Source: Pictodentalium vernedei
Lineage: Eukaryota; Mollusca; Scaphopoda; Dentaliida; Dentaliidae
Length of the DNA: 64,000 nt
Assembly (NCBI GenBank): GCA_031216915.1
Contig: CM062294.1
Location: forward strand, 394,621,217 to 394,685,216
Direction of reading: 5' to 3'
The notes beneath the pieces are model-generated. The model was not told the origin of the DNA. It did no database searches and saw only the letters and a list, made by a program, of their open reading frames with translations. Below, piece by piece: positions 50,745-63,788 of this stretch (its first letter is position 1; every line of letters starts with the position of its first letter). Made by a program: the position numbers and the translations under genes.

Positions 50745-53700
50745 TGTGTATATATAATGATTCAACGGAAGGAGAATGCTAGCTAATATCCCGGAAAGCA
50801 AAGCGCAAGCAATTATATTCTAGAAAATCTATAATCTAAAAAATATATGTTTGGCTCTCATGACCATCAACATTGATCTTCGTGTTTAGTATTGAAACGC
50901 GACTTCGATCGGCTCAAAGTCAATTTCGATATAAAAAATAATGGGCTATGAGCCGGTATATGGTCACGCCCCCATTAGGGAATTTTCCAGACTGTGTTTT
51001 TCTTTCTGGAAGTCCAATAATTAACAAACATTTTAAGACATATTTGCCGTCTGACAACTGGGGCATTCAGAAGCTACAGGCGTTGGAATGATCAGCTTAT
51101 AAAAGCGTGTGTACAAAATTTCGCGAAATCACCAGCGAGGTTTCATAAACAGGCCGAAAATTTGGAAGACATTACCACATATAATTGACCGTACTGTCTT
51201 GACTATGAATCAGTATATAGTGAAGCCAACCCTACAACTCACTCCGCTATGCCTGCACCTCATCCCACCAACACAACCTCACCCACTCCGCACCATCAAC
51301 ATTAACAAATTTTCAATAATTATGTTTTTGAAAGACCAACTTTCAAGAAATGTTTTCAAGCATGTTTCCAACTGGTGACTGAAGCTTTTATAATTTACAA
51401 GCATTTTATTGGCCTGATTATAAAACCGTGTATACAAGTTGTTAAATAGTGTACAACGATTTATAAGCACGCTGACGATTTGAATTAGTTAAAATTGACC
51501 ATATATACCATCATGGCTGTTAGCCACTGTATTTTTTTTTTTGGGGGGGGGGGGCAATTCCTACCTTCTCAATCCTCAACTACAGCAAAACACCCAACAC
51601 ACACACACACATACACCTAAACACGATCTACCCCACAACATACAGCATCCCTTTTTCTTCGCATGTGTTGCATGTGCTGTGCACACATTGCATTATTACA
51701 TAATGTCAAACACCTTTATCCACGTGGGAGGGGTGACATGGGGTTGTTTAGCCACGCCATTAAAAATATTGGAGGACGAGCAAACAAGGAAGGTCGGAAT
51801 CCGGGTACGGGCCAAACTCAGCTCGCTGAGCTCAGTTGGGACCGCAATATGATTTTCTTCCCTGCCAAGTAAACTCGAACTATAGGCTCGTTCTTTGCGA
51901 TTCCTTATCACTTCAAGCTGCGGAAAGGAAACAATGATTAAAGTAACAACGATTCTTTTATTTACATTTAAAATAAACTCATTTCCATATTCAACACATT
52001 TAACAATTTGATCAACATGGTAGAAGATGTAACACGGGAGTTAAATAGTTTTTCATCAATTTTTGTTTATCTACAGCCCTGTACTGGCCTAGAGCATACT
52101 TTCAAAATGTCACTGTCGCGGGATCGCAACAGGAGCTTAAAACACCGAGTCTTAATCTTTTGTGTCTCTGCAAGTCTGCAGCTCTGACTGCCGGGGGATC
52201 CCGACTAGCAATGCTAATTACCTTGTGGCGACATAGTTCTGATTTGGATTCGGTTCACCCACTCTGTCGGCTAGTTTAGCAAGTCTACGTCACATACCTT
52301 ATACATGTGTCCTTTGATAGAACTCTCCTTGAATGTTCCTGTCCTTTTGAAATTCACACAGTTCATGACAGAACTCACAACTTACTCACACAATGCGCTT
52401 TCGAGCTTGACACTTGTTGACTTTGAGTCGATATTCACAACACTCTGATACTAAATCAGGCTACTACGCGATCAAACTCTGCTTTCCTAAGGATTAATAC
52501 CACAATACAATAGCCTACACTTTGAGACAGGTGCGAGTCGATCCTCGCTAACGACATCTAAACTAAGCCTTTACTTGGGTTCGTAATCTATTCTATCGAT
52601 TCGGGACTGTAGCCTCCTACGTCCACCTCATCTGACAATAGCGGCGTACAACGGAGCTTCGTGGATTGGCCAGCAATTCCACTCGCACGAGACCCTATTA
52701 TGGCGTCTCCTATTCCTCCGAAACCCAAGTCTCCCTGAACTAGCTAGTTCTCCACACTTTTACACCTGGTCTTGGGATGGTCAGATAATAATACTTCAAG
52801 ATGTCTAGCACACCAATGCATATGCTATCAAGCGTATCCCGAGAAATAATATACTTGATAGCCGTGACAATTGGAATTAATCTTTTAGTGCTAGTCATTG
52901 CGAGATTAATTAACTGAAGATATCATGGAGACATTTTATTCTGACTAGTAATATGCCAAAGAAGTATCCCACTGTGAATCGCCTAAGGCTAATTATCTAA
53001 TTAAAACGTGTGCTCACAACACAGACAGAAGAAATATATACATATATCTAAACTTGAAAGTGTGTGGGGGGGGGGGGAGGGGGGCCTCCTCCTTTTAAGA
53101 CTGGCTTTGCCCTGACGCATAAGCACATATTGGCACATCCAGAGTGTCATGTGTGCACATTGAGACACATTGTGCACTAGCACACGAGCACATCCCATCA
53201 ACCACCTGGCCCAGGTTCCGTGGAATCAATTTCTGGTATCAAACTCCTACTTCTAGAAACCCCGTTTCATCATATGTGCCTATGTGCTATATGTGTTGTG
53301 CACACATTGTGCGCACACATGCACATATCGGCACCCCAGTGTGTGCCAAGGTGATGCATGAAAAGTGTACAGATTGTGACACAATGTGTATTGTGTACAC
53401 ATTGTGACACAATGTGTATTAACCGATAAGCACACCTCGGTACGATCAACCTGCAGTTTCTTATATGTAAGGTACACTAGCTTGCACGTGGTCTAGCATT
53501 GTATACACTGATAAGGCTTGGATTAATGGAGCAACCTAGTTGCATCTGTTAAAGACCTGACCTGGGGAAGAGTCGCGACAGGGTCAGTCATAGCTAGATA
53601 ATTGAAGACAAGATGGATGCCGATGGTTAGACTGCCTAGAGCTGTATAGCAGCTTGGAATCTCACTTACGGAATTCCACTTATGGAATCCCTTTTACAGA

Positions 53701-53745
53701 ATCCACATATAATCCCTTTTACCGAAATGAGTCGCAGGGCAGTAT
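50745..53745. other. Host DNA without recognisable gene
   Basis: Contains (CA)n near 51596, a G run near 51542, another near 53067 and a degenerate TG/CA-rich tract at about 53140-53440. No supported coding region. Confidence 0.4.
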
Positions 53746-53749
53746 GTCG

Positions 53750-54840
53750 GTCACTCGTTCAAGCAGTTGCTCTATAGCTCATTTGCTCGATAAGATTCGA
53801 GTCGTTCGAGCAAGGAGTAGAGGAATACAACTTTGATAGTGATATAAATTGGGACTCGTAGCGGCAGTAGTTTACTGAGAGCCGTAGTAGTACCACAAGT
53901 TAGTAATGGTTGAGACACTCTAGCGCAGAACAGAAGAGTTGTAGCCAATAGTAATGATACACGGCAACAATGGTATGAGGCTGCAAGGCTCGTAGAATAC
54001 CATACTAAAGGCGAATACAATGCAAAGAGATCATATGACAGATGGTGGTGACCATGGACAAGCCAGCACCGATACACTTGAAGCTATGAAAGGTGTGGGG
54101 TGGTTTAGAAGCCAGTAGCTGAATAGGGTTATGAGCCATAATCATCTTCAGATGAATATTAGTGGATTCCGAGGGAATCTGAATTAGTAAAGCAACTGTC
54201 ATTTTTTTTGTGTGGTAATTCTGGGTCATTAGATTGAGTCTTATACAAAGAACTCACCTTATACCATCATGTGCTAGTTTTATAAGCCTCAACGTGATAT
54301 TAGAAGCCTTTATGGTCCTATAGCATCATGTGCTCCCATTAAAATGAGGATCCGTAAGGAATCCGAACAAGTACAACTTGTTTGTCGGGTTGTTTGTGGT
54401 AATTCTAACCGATGATTCTGGGTAATTATATTGACTCTTATACAAAGGAACGTGATTATTATTGGAAAAAGGAGAATTCTGAGGGAATCCGTCAATGTGT
54501 ATCAAATAAAGTGTTTTGGGGTTGAATTTGGTGATTTGGAGGAATTGTCGGGTCTATTTGGGTAATTAGATTTACTCATATTCAATCGAACACACCCTAA
54601 AACCATACCCCTTTGCTATTAGAGGGTTTGGGGTCAAATAGCAACCCAATGTTACAATAGAAACTAAGATGGTGGGCTCCAGTATACAAAATGAACGACG
54701 GAAACATGTATCACCCTAACAACACGCGCTGCGCATGAGCACTAAGACCACGCATCACTATGGTAATTACTTCACAACATGTATGATCACGGGGCTACCA
54801 TGACAACCCAAAATGACGCCAATGGGACTATGATGTCACA
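53750..54840 (-). repeat. Long dispersed repeat R1, copy 2 (inverted relative to copy 1)
   Basis: Matches 20570-21660 in opposite orientation, from the 'gattcgagtcgttcgagca' end (near 53790) to the 'caccctaacaaca' block (near 54715) and beyond. More diverged than the MITE families. Confidence 0.65.
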
Positions 54841-55334
54841 TGAGATCCACCACATGAGATCCATAAGATGGGGGGCGAAAGGGAATATTAATAGGACGCG
54901 CCTATTATAGGGAAAACAATAGTACCCGGACGGCCCCCATCTTATGGATCTCAACTGGTAGATCTCATGCAACCTCATATCACATGACCCAGTGGTGCCA
55001 TGTTGTGTTGTCATGGTAAAAACACCCATAATTCATATACAGACCAAGGACAAATTTAACACTGTAACAGTTAAATTTGTTTACCCGCATTCGTGGTATT
55101 TACATGCGTATTACTCAGTAATGCCCCAACCCCCAATGACAAACATTAGTGTAAATTGTAGCAATTTGAATAAGCTTTCAGAAAACCATAACCTTCAAAA
55201 TTCCATAACTGGGGGAACAGGGTCTATGAGCAGCTCAAACACTATACGGTCGGCGGTCAATTCGGCTCTAAAGCCAAATATATGGATGGACCAGAATTTT
55301 TATATATATTTTTATATTTCAACCTTCAACTTTC

Positions 55335-55740
55335 ACCAACCCAGTGGCGTAGCTACGAGAGAGGGATGCCGAACCTAAATTTTAGCTACCTCCTCCCCGA
55401 AAAAACCCCCAAACATTGGCCCAGTGCAAGTTTCAAACAACATAGGGCCCCAAAATGATCTCTAATATAGGAACTGCGCAGGCTACAAATGTTTCAGATT
55501 CGCTCTTAGAGTACTAAGTTTTGCAAAATTTTCTCGGGAGTGTGGGTGTGGAGGCTAGTCCTAACTAGGACCTTCTGGTCGTTTTTCCCAATCCCATTCA
55601 GAGAGGTGGGAGGCGGGGCAACGACCGGATGGTCCTTGGTAGGACTAGAGGAGGACCCCGAAACCCCATACAACGGCCTTTCAAATAACATCTTCCACCT
55701 AGGGCACCCCTATTATAGAATCCTGGCTACGCGCCTGCAT
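55335..55740 (+). repeat. Dispersed repeat X, longest copy
   Basis: Begins 'cagtggcgtagctacgagag', has 'aacattggcccagtgcaa', 'catagggccccaaaatg' and 'gcaaaattttctcggg', and ends 'cctggctacgcgcctgc'. Also present at 20396-20520 and, inverted, at 62755-63020. Confidence 0.7.
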
Positions 55741-55936
55741 TAATCGCCTTATCCATTGAGCTTAGATTCAACAAGATTTTAAGAACTAACTAACCCAAAA
55801 GTTTTTTGGGGCTTTAAGCTGAACTAAAAATGCAAAATTATGTGAAAATAAATTTTATTTTCATTTTCCACAAATACTTTTCTAGAAACGCAGAATCTCA
55901 GCGCGTAAAATAATATATAATGTGGAATAGGCCTAC

Positions 55937-56176
55937 CTCTATTGAAAACCTTTTCGTCCTCTGTGAATACTGGCAGGCGGGATTGGGGTAGACCTTGGGC
56001 AGTGCTCTTCCTGCCAACGAACTCCTTCATGACGTCTGGGTAGTCTCCGTTGCCGAATATGGGATTTGCAAACCATCCAAGTTTAAATTGGAGAGCTCTC
56101 TCCGCTGCTGCAATATCTGCCGGATTTGGGGTTTTCGGTTCTTTCCAATCACAGTCCAACGTAATTCCAACTTTCC
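55937..56176 (-). CDS. Host family-1 glycosyl hydrolase, middle exon
   Basis: About 240 bases on the minus strand ending at a donor (AGAG|GTAGGC at 55937/55936). It reads 'GKVGITLDCDWKEPKTPN' and then 'ALQFKLGWFANPIFGNGDYP' and 'GLPQSRLPVFTEDEK', the highly conserved middle of GH1 beta-glycosidases between the acid/base and nucleophile segments. The acceptor (TTGAAG|GG near 56177) is weak by eye. Its position between the exons at 63.1 and 20.0 kb on the same strand fits a single gene read right to left. Confidence 0.85.
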
Positions 56177-57107
56177 CTTCAATATTTAAAACAATTTCAT
56201 GTTAGATTTTTATTTCAAGTAAAATATATTCAACTTATTCTTTTTACCTGCCCAAGTTTCAAAATCATTTTTACGACACATTAAGCCTCTTTTTGGAACA
56301 ATTCACAGAGGTGGGTACAGGGCCCGGGAGAGGAAATTCGGGCCCAGGTATTAATTCTGTGACGGGCCCCCGTTCAAAAGGTGTTGGAATACAAATGCGA
56401 GTGCCGAGGGCACGAGCAATGATAGGTTTTGGGGTGGGGGGGGGAGAGTCTGGGGGGGGGGGGGGTCTTTTGGGATAACAAAAATTCCAAACTCATCGGT
56501 GAGTATCCATCGACCTAGACTGCTTGAAGTGATAACTATATTTCGTCAAGTTGATTTTAAAAAGATATTATTTCAAGATTCATGCGCTCCAAAATTACAA
56601 CTGTTGATCAAGTGCAGAGCTCCAATCACAATTCGGCCCCTAACTTAACTGTTTGGTACAGGAGGCAGAACCTTGAGGGGGGGGGGGGGAGGGGGGGCTA
56701 GTCCAAACATGACCCGAAAACCCGTATTTTAATTGTTTAGTTTCGTACGTCCTTTGAAAGGACGTTCCGAACCAAAAATTTAAAATACAGCTTTTCAGGC
56801 CATGTTTGAACTGGGGCAGACCTGACCCAAGAATCCAGGACTCCTGGGCTAAACTCGGGCCCCCAAAGTTCCGGGTCCGGATGTTACAACCCCGGGCCAC
56901 CACCCTTTTCCAGGCCTTGGGTGTGGAAGAAAGCCCTGCTTCAGAAATTATTAAAATCATAGCCGGATTCAGTAACATAAAGGCTTGAGCCACTTCATCA
57001 CGTCTTTCTTAAATGTTTGGATTCCAGACAAGCTGATAAGTCTTCTTTGTATAAACCAGATTCAAAACAATTACAGCACCATATTAGTTTGACCTAACAC
57101 GGATTGG

Positions 57108-57430
57108 AGACGGCTTGTACAAACGAGTATATAAGTTTCCATTTTTTCCTACAAATAATATCTTTTTACCTCTCACTGGACGAGCTCAGCGAGTCCGTTC
57201 CGCGATAGGTCATAAGGTATGTTTTGTGACGGCTTGTACAGACGAATAATTTTAATTTTTCTTCCTAAAATAATAACACCCTTTTGACTCCTCACTGGTA
57301 CGAGCTCGTTCTGGCAAGGGGTCACAAGCTACGTTTTTGTAAAGCCAAAGGCTTGTACCAACAAGTAGTCTTCTTTTTTCTTCCTGAAACATAATACCCT
57401 TATGACCCCCATACTGGTCTGTTGAAAGCT
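57108..57430. repeat. Tandem repeat, about 118 bp, nearly three units
   Basis: Units share 'ggcttgtacaaacgagta', 'tttcttcctaaaataat' and a GAGCTC-centred 'ctggtacgagctcgttctgg' part. The last resembles the palindromic core of the TTAA MITEs, so the array may derive from such an element. Confidence 0.65.
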
Positions 57431-57682
57431 GACGGTCATGTCGAGGAGAAACGTACTTTTGTGTCATTCTGTGCCCGAACCATTTGACCTTTGACCTTGA
57501 TTTATAGAATCGCGATTGTTATTGACCTTACCAAGTTTGAGTTTGGAAATCAAGATTGAATGTCAAAGATGAAACTTATAGGATCAAAAACATGTTATAT
57601 CTGTCTGCTCGTGGGGCCGCGCCCCACGGACATCCGTCGGGCCGTCCTCTGTCTGGCCACCCATCTGTTTAGCTATAGTTCT

Positions 57683-57909
57683 TTAACCCTTTACCTAACG
57701 ACAGTTGCAAAAAATAAATCTCGAATAACTAATTTTTTGTCTTAAAACATAGGTTATGACCCCTCGTTGGAACGAGCTCGTTCCAACGAGGGGTCATAAC
57801 CTATGTTTTTTAGACAAAAAAAAAAAATGAAAAAAATAATGAAAATTATTTGGCGATTTTTGAGAATAGCGCTGGTCGGTATTGACCGTTACGTTGGGTA
57901 AAGGCTTAA
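57683..57909. mobile_element. TTAA-flanked palindromic MITE, copy 3
   Basis: TTAACCCTTTACCTAACG at the left, GTTGGGTAAAGGCTTAA at the right, and a perfect 66-bp central palindrome at 57744-57809 centred on GAGCTC. A further left-end-like fragment starts right after it (57908). Confidence 0.88.
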
Positions 57910-59269
57910 TCCCTTGACAAACACGAAAGGCAGACGACACAAGCAATCAAAATTCTTGTATAACAAATTTTTAAAATTTTTTGGGTGAAAAAGATGGACT
58001 TTGACTGTCAAGGTGATCTAAAAGTGGCGATTTTCTTGTTTAAAAGTGTAAATATTTTCGGTAATATTTCTGCCTGGGTTAAATGTAAAGCGTAAAGATA
58101 GGTATGTGACGGACCCTGAAAACATATTTGTCAAACTAACGTTAATTCAAGAGCTTCTAAATGAAGTGTGAAATTTAATGTCCATTATGACGCACTTGTT
58201 GAATGCCACATGGGCTATCTGATAACAGATCAATACTAAGAGAGACAATATTCTCTCCGGTTATCATTATCTGGATAATTAAAGCCAGTTAAATTGTAAT
58301 TGTTGGAAACCAGTGCATCACACATGTTCTGGACACACACCCATATTACTCTCCTATTTTGTCTCCAAAATGTCAAAAGAATTTACCTCAAACAAAATTC
58401 GCATTTATATCTCTACCCATATCCAATTACAAAGCACTCGTTAAATCAGAATTAATATGTTTAAACTTTGCGTTCCGAATGTATAAAGAGTGAAGCAGAA
58501 TTCTGAGGGCAGTTGGCCTGAGGGCAGTCAGAGAAGGTCCGAGTTTAGCCTTGGCCGTCGAGGGTCATAGGCACCGAGATTGAAAGTCCGCGTACTGTCG
58601 TAACCCTGTGAGGGTTGCAAGGAACCGATAGTAGTTTGTTAACGGTTGCGAACCGCAGCGGCATAGTAGCCAAAGAAGTAAAAGCTGTAACGCTGAGGTC
58701 TAGAAACCGTATTAAGAGCTTGGATAGCTCGCGAGATAAGATAGTTTTAGGCGGTGCGAGAATTGGTGATGTTGAGAACACTTTGCACAATATTATTATG
58801 AAAGCTTTGTTAAGTATATATCTGAAGTCGAAGAATAACTTAACCCTGTGGGAGCCAGGCAAGACGCAAAGTGATCGTGAACTGTGGTAGACGCCGATTG
58901 AACTGTGAGAATGCCGAAAGAGTCACACAAGCGGAACATTATATGTTTTAAGCCCAACTGACGGTGAAGTTAACCCTGCAAAGGAGGAATCAACGAGGAG
59001 TGAATAGACACTTTGTATGTATCGCAAACCGTGAGAAAATGAAGATGATGTGAAGTTGATCAAGCGGACACAGCTAGCTGTGGGAGATGTCGAGGGCCCT
59101 AAAGAATAAACTATTATCCGCGTAATTAGTGTATCCTTATGGATAATTTTGTGAGTAATTTGTTTCATATTTTATTTCTTCGTACATGTAAATAAATAAT
59201 CATTTTAGTGAATCATCGTTGATCACCCTTTGGCGTTGTAAGCCACAGGCACCTTCAGGAATCCTAACA

Positions 59270-62200
59270 GTCCCAAGCGGACAGGGCATTGATAAGGTGG
59301 CAAGGTTTACGTTCGAACTGGGGTTCACTGGCTGGCGGCTGAGCACAGATAAGAACATAAATTTTTTTCCTCCATCATTTTGAACATCAATTTAACCCCT
59401 GTAACACTGCGACGTTGATCCCATTCCGTTGGGTAGACGGTTAATAACAGGATCTTTTTGTTTCTCTAAATGTCGAGAAGGTCATGCATTTTATTACTGA
59501 AACAAAGAAAGTGAAGTCTTAGGTGCCCGTCCTGTCAACATAAGGGACAAAGACCACATGCCTTACTCGTATTTAAATTCGCTTATTACAGTTACTCGCG
59601 TTCCCATAGGTGCGCGAATTTAAACCTGAGCGAATTATAGTACGATATTTTCAGGTGTTTGTAATGGCAGTTTTTAGATGATGGGGATTCCTAATATGTA
59701 GAAAGTACACACACCTGGCTAGGATTTTCAAATACACACGCCTTTACTCATTGCATAGGGGCGCGTGGTGGTGAGGGTGAGGTCAGCGGGAGAGGAGTGC
59801 ATCTCCTGTTGTCATGGGGGTGGGGGTGGGGGTGGGGTGGGGGGTCATGGAGGCTACCAGCTGGCAAAATGTTTCGTTCAGACGCTAAAACGATACATTT
59901 TCCTTGAATTTAGCACTTTCGTCCAGGGACCAGAGTGCTATTTTCAGCGTAATGGAGAAAATATAATTTTACGTTCCCGATGCCTGTCTTTTTTCATTCC
60001 GCGGCGGCGCCCATGGCGGATGGCGCCACTAAGCTACCGGGGTGGGGGTGGGGGGGGGGGGGGGGCGCTCACACGAAAATAGGGCGGGTGCGCCAATGCA
60101 CATACACACTCCTAATAGAGGAGTCTGGCGAACTGATACGGCTTGAAAACCGTGTTAACCCTTTAAACAACGTAACATGGGAACAAGAGACTGATTGTGG
60201 ATGGCACACATAAATTGAATGAAGACATTGGTATCAATAGATGAGTATCAAATAACATGTTCTGATTGATGTCATCGTCTGCGCTTTTTCTCTCTTTTAG
60301 ACGTGGAATAAGTTCCGCTCCATATACTTTACTCCTCTTTGAATCCTTAGGTTTCCAGGGAGCAGGCGTACGTATACCATTGAGCCACATCGTATTCCAT
60401 GGATGAACTATAAGCTCTGTATACCGATGAAAATGGTGGTGCCATCCATGATTAATTGTTGCCATAACTCCCGCCCTCACCACCGCACCACCACCATCAC
60501 CACGACCACGACGACCACCCCCACAAAAAAATCATATGCATGGAGGGGGTAAGGAGGCTTCACAATTCCTCTACACATGGCTGAAAAACTATCCGCCTTG
60601 AGACCACTCACCACCCCCTTTTTGGGAGGAAAGTTTTGTTTCCTTTTTCATGTGGGAGATCCCCCCCCCCCCCCGCCTTCAACCCAGTTCAACCTACTAA
60701 AATGAATTCTCAACACAAAACTATCCAGTTTTTAGTCATATTACTGATCTGTTTCTGCTTTTCCACGTTTCCACTTTTTTTCAACACAGAAGGGAGATAT
60801 TAAACACATTTCCAAAAAAAAAACTAGAGCAGATTTTGAGCAAAACCAGAGATAAATAAGATAAATACTTCGTGTCTGCAATAATTTAATGGTACCTAAT
60901 TGTTCCAAATTATATCTTATAGTGTTTTAGTATGTGTTATAAGCTTAAAAGCTAAATTATATTCACTAACTTGAGTAGATGTGTAGGATGTAGCTCCCAG
61001 ACAGAAAACTGTCAATGTGTTTTGGTCATTCATGCAATATTCAACAAAACCTAGCTGTATCAAGTCTTCGTTATAAAACACTTGGAGTGACTATTAGAAT
61101 CGAACATAGATTCAATGAGATCTTGGAGGTGAGTTGAGATGGGTTGATGGGGTAATAGCCTATAGGACATACATGTACACTGTATTGATGCTATCTTTCT
61201 AACCCACCAGCGCCAGCCAGCAGAATGATTGATTTTGTGGAGTAATTGACAAACCTGATCATATTCCCTGATTTGAACCCTAACCAAATATCAAATTCAT
61301 CGTGAATCATGGGTTTCCGGTACGGCACAACTCTGTGGGTAGCCGGTGGACTGCTTAAATTTGTAGTGAAGCACCATGCAGTCAGGGACGTGGCTAGGGG
61401 CTTCTTATTGAGGGGAGGGGGGGATTGTAGGATCGTGAATTTCTAACAAGGGAGAGGGACCGCGAGGGGGGTTCCCCCTCCCGGTCCCTCCCCCTAGTTG
61501 GAAATTCAATACCGAGAATAATTTACAAAATGTAGCCATGAAAGGGGGAATAAAATTGATTCTAGTAACTGAATTGCCAATACATTTATGATAGAATTAT
61601 CAGGTTATTATTATTTGGTATTATTGTGGGAATTGAATATGTGCTGAACAAATGTTCAAGCTGAGAACTTTGAGCAATTCACAAACTCCTAACATTAAAT
61701 CAGATCTGATGCAGGAATGATCAATTTTTGATGTTTCATCATTGTGTAACTGTGAATGGTGGAATTAACTCAGGATAACGATTTTACATGATGTGATTTT
61801 CTTGAAGTGCATTTCGAGGATTTTTTTTTATCACAATAAGTAAACGTACTATAGAAATCTCGTACCGATTGACATCATGCATAGTTATGAAGCTCAATGT
61901 TACGCACACTATAGTTGGAAATAGTAACAGTTGGAATTTTTACCGATTTGAAACCTAGTTAGAATTTTGGGAAGTAAAGGCGACATCATCAAAGAAGCTC
62001 TAAAATCCAGATAGGTTAAATTTCCAACTACTCATGACTTGCCCTCCGAATTTCCAACTGTAGGAAATTTTGGCTAGGATTGGGGGGGGGGGGGGGGATG
62101 ACATCCCCTCCCACCCCTGTTACCACGTCCCTGCATGCAATTACAGATGCCACTATCTTTACATAGTATAGTAGACTGGGATCTTTTTTTTTTACTTGGT

Positions 62201-62750
62201 AGGCCGGTCGGAATAAATTCTAATGTAGTTCGGTGCAAATTTTAATCTGCTATCACACAGGGCAGTGCTGCATTCTGCTGTGATCCAGAGATAATCTCAA
62301 GCACTTCTTGAAGAAAATGGGCTGTCGTTACGGTTACTACTGGGTATATCACTTCAAAATCCAAGAATCCAGGGTAGATTATAGAACAGATGGGGTTAAT
62401 CGAGGAGGTGGGATGCGATTATACGTGTATGAACCAAGCAAGGTCCAATATGGATGGCCCAAATTCTGGGCTCATTTGTGCATGTAGCCCTCATACCTGC
62501 AGAGCAACATATTTTTGTATAAAATAGGTTGTGAATTCTTTTGTTTTAACTCATTTACTTCATGCGTCTATTCGTCTTATTACTTCCCCAGTCAGCCTCA
62601 GTCAGACATTCCCAATCTAATTTTTTCCCCTGAATTTTCTCTACTCACTATCTTACTTCACACAACCCAGCTGCACCCATTCATTTTACAATAATTACAT
62701 TGTTAATGTAGTTATACGTTTTGGGTATATATATGATATTTGAAAGGCCG
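59270..62750. other. Host DNA without recognisable gene
   Basis: Holds G/C runs near 60044-60064, 60661 and 62081, GGT-rich low-complexity sequence near 59815, and an inverted repeat near 61425-61510. Open frames here are low-complexity or short. Confidence 0.4.
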
Positions 62751-62754
62751 CTGT

Positions 62755-63020
62755 GTTGGATTTCGAGTGTCTCCCCTAGTGCGAACTAGTGGGAGGAGGG
62801 GGCAACAATTAGAGCCCTAAGAAAATGTTTTGAAAAATAAAAGTTAGTGCGATTCTGGGGCACTTGTAGCGTGTATAGGCCCTATTTGGGATTGGAGACT
62901 ATTTTGGGGCTCTATGTTCTAAGAAAGTTGCATTGGGCCAATGTTTTCTTTTGGAGGGAGGGAGGGGCAGCGAAAATTTTAAGGGAACAAGCCTCTCCCC
63001 CACGTAACTACGCCACTGAA
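62755..63020 (-). repeat. Dispersed repeat X, inverted copy
   Basis: The reverse strand reads 'ttcagtggcgtagttacgtg', 'aacattggcccaatgcaa' and 'catagagccccaaaatag', matching 55335-55740. Confidence 0.7.
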
Positions 63021-63063
63021 TGATACGAACTAATCCGCTAAAACTTTTTTTATTTTTGCTCAC

Positions 63064-63247
63064 CATTTTGTGTAGCTCTAAAGTTGTCGCTATAAGAATG
63101 GTACGCCTTTGCGTTAGACCTGATAATATTATGTGCGACGTGGTACACTCCCGTTCCTGGTTCATTTACCCCCGGAGCGAACACTCCAATACCATAACCT
63201 AACCACGATACCACAAAGGCTTCATTGAAAGTTATCCACATCTTAAC
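63064..63247 (-). CDS. Host family-1 glycosyl hydrolase, exon with acid/base motif
   Basis: A 184-base minus-strand exon between a strong acceptor (CTATATCTTTCAG|GTTAAG) and a donor (AATG|GTGAGC). It reads 'VKMWITFNEAFVVSWLGYG' and then 'APGVNEPGTGVYHVAHN' and 'IIRSNAKAYHSY'. W-x-T-x-N-E is the GH1 acid/base motif (usually followed by Pro, here Ala). The exon is followed, right to left, by the middle exon at 55937-56176. Signal peptide and first exons must lie beyond 63.3 kb or outside the window. Confidence 0.9.
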
Positions 63248-63278
63248 CTGAAAGATATAGAAGAAAATAATAATAAAA

Positions 63279-63435
<157 letters not shown>

Positions 63436-63467
63436 TAGTGTTGTCTAAAGCCGAATATCCAACGAGG

Positions 63468-63602
63468 TGTTCTCTAAAATCAGTTGGGTTAAAAATCAAC
63501 CCAAATCAACTGGGTTAAGTGAATATGAACCCAATAGGGTTCATATTCACTCAACTCATTTGATTTGGGTTGATTTTTAATCCAACTGATTTTTGAGTGT
63601 GT
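63468..63602. mobile_element. Foldback MITE B, copy 3
   Basis: A near-palindrome with 'aaaatcagttgggttaaaaa' arms and centre 'gaacccaatagggttcatat'; matches 24368-24498. Confidence 0.85.
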
Positions 63603-63788
63603 TCATGGGCATCACAAAGAATTATATGAAAAGAAAGTGACATTGACATATAAATTGGTATACAAATAGTTTCACATCGGAAGTTGTCCGAAAGCAGCCG
63701 TGAAGAGATACGTTTTTAATGTGTTTTGAAAGAATTCAGATGCTGTGGTCTTTCAAAATGCTCGGTAAGCTGATTCCATAGATGAGGG

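Noticed and set aside
53140..53440. CRISPR-like array from the regularly spaced 'gcacacattg' words
   Set aside because: The words are degenerate TG/CA-rich sequence without constant repeats and spacers, and the DNA is eukaryotic.
58545..58890. Overlapping open frames on both strands near 58.6 kb as coding genes
   Set aside because: Neither shows a domain pattern, and long overlapping frames on both strands in one place favour chance or repeat origin.
58296..59269. Possible solo LTR (TGTTGG...CCTAACA ends, TATAAAGAG near 58480, AATAAA near 59190)
   Set aside because: No matching target duplication, no second copy in the window and no primer-binding site; the end match is only a few bases.
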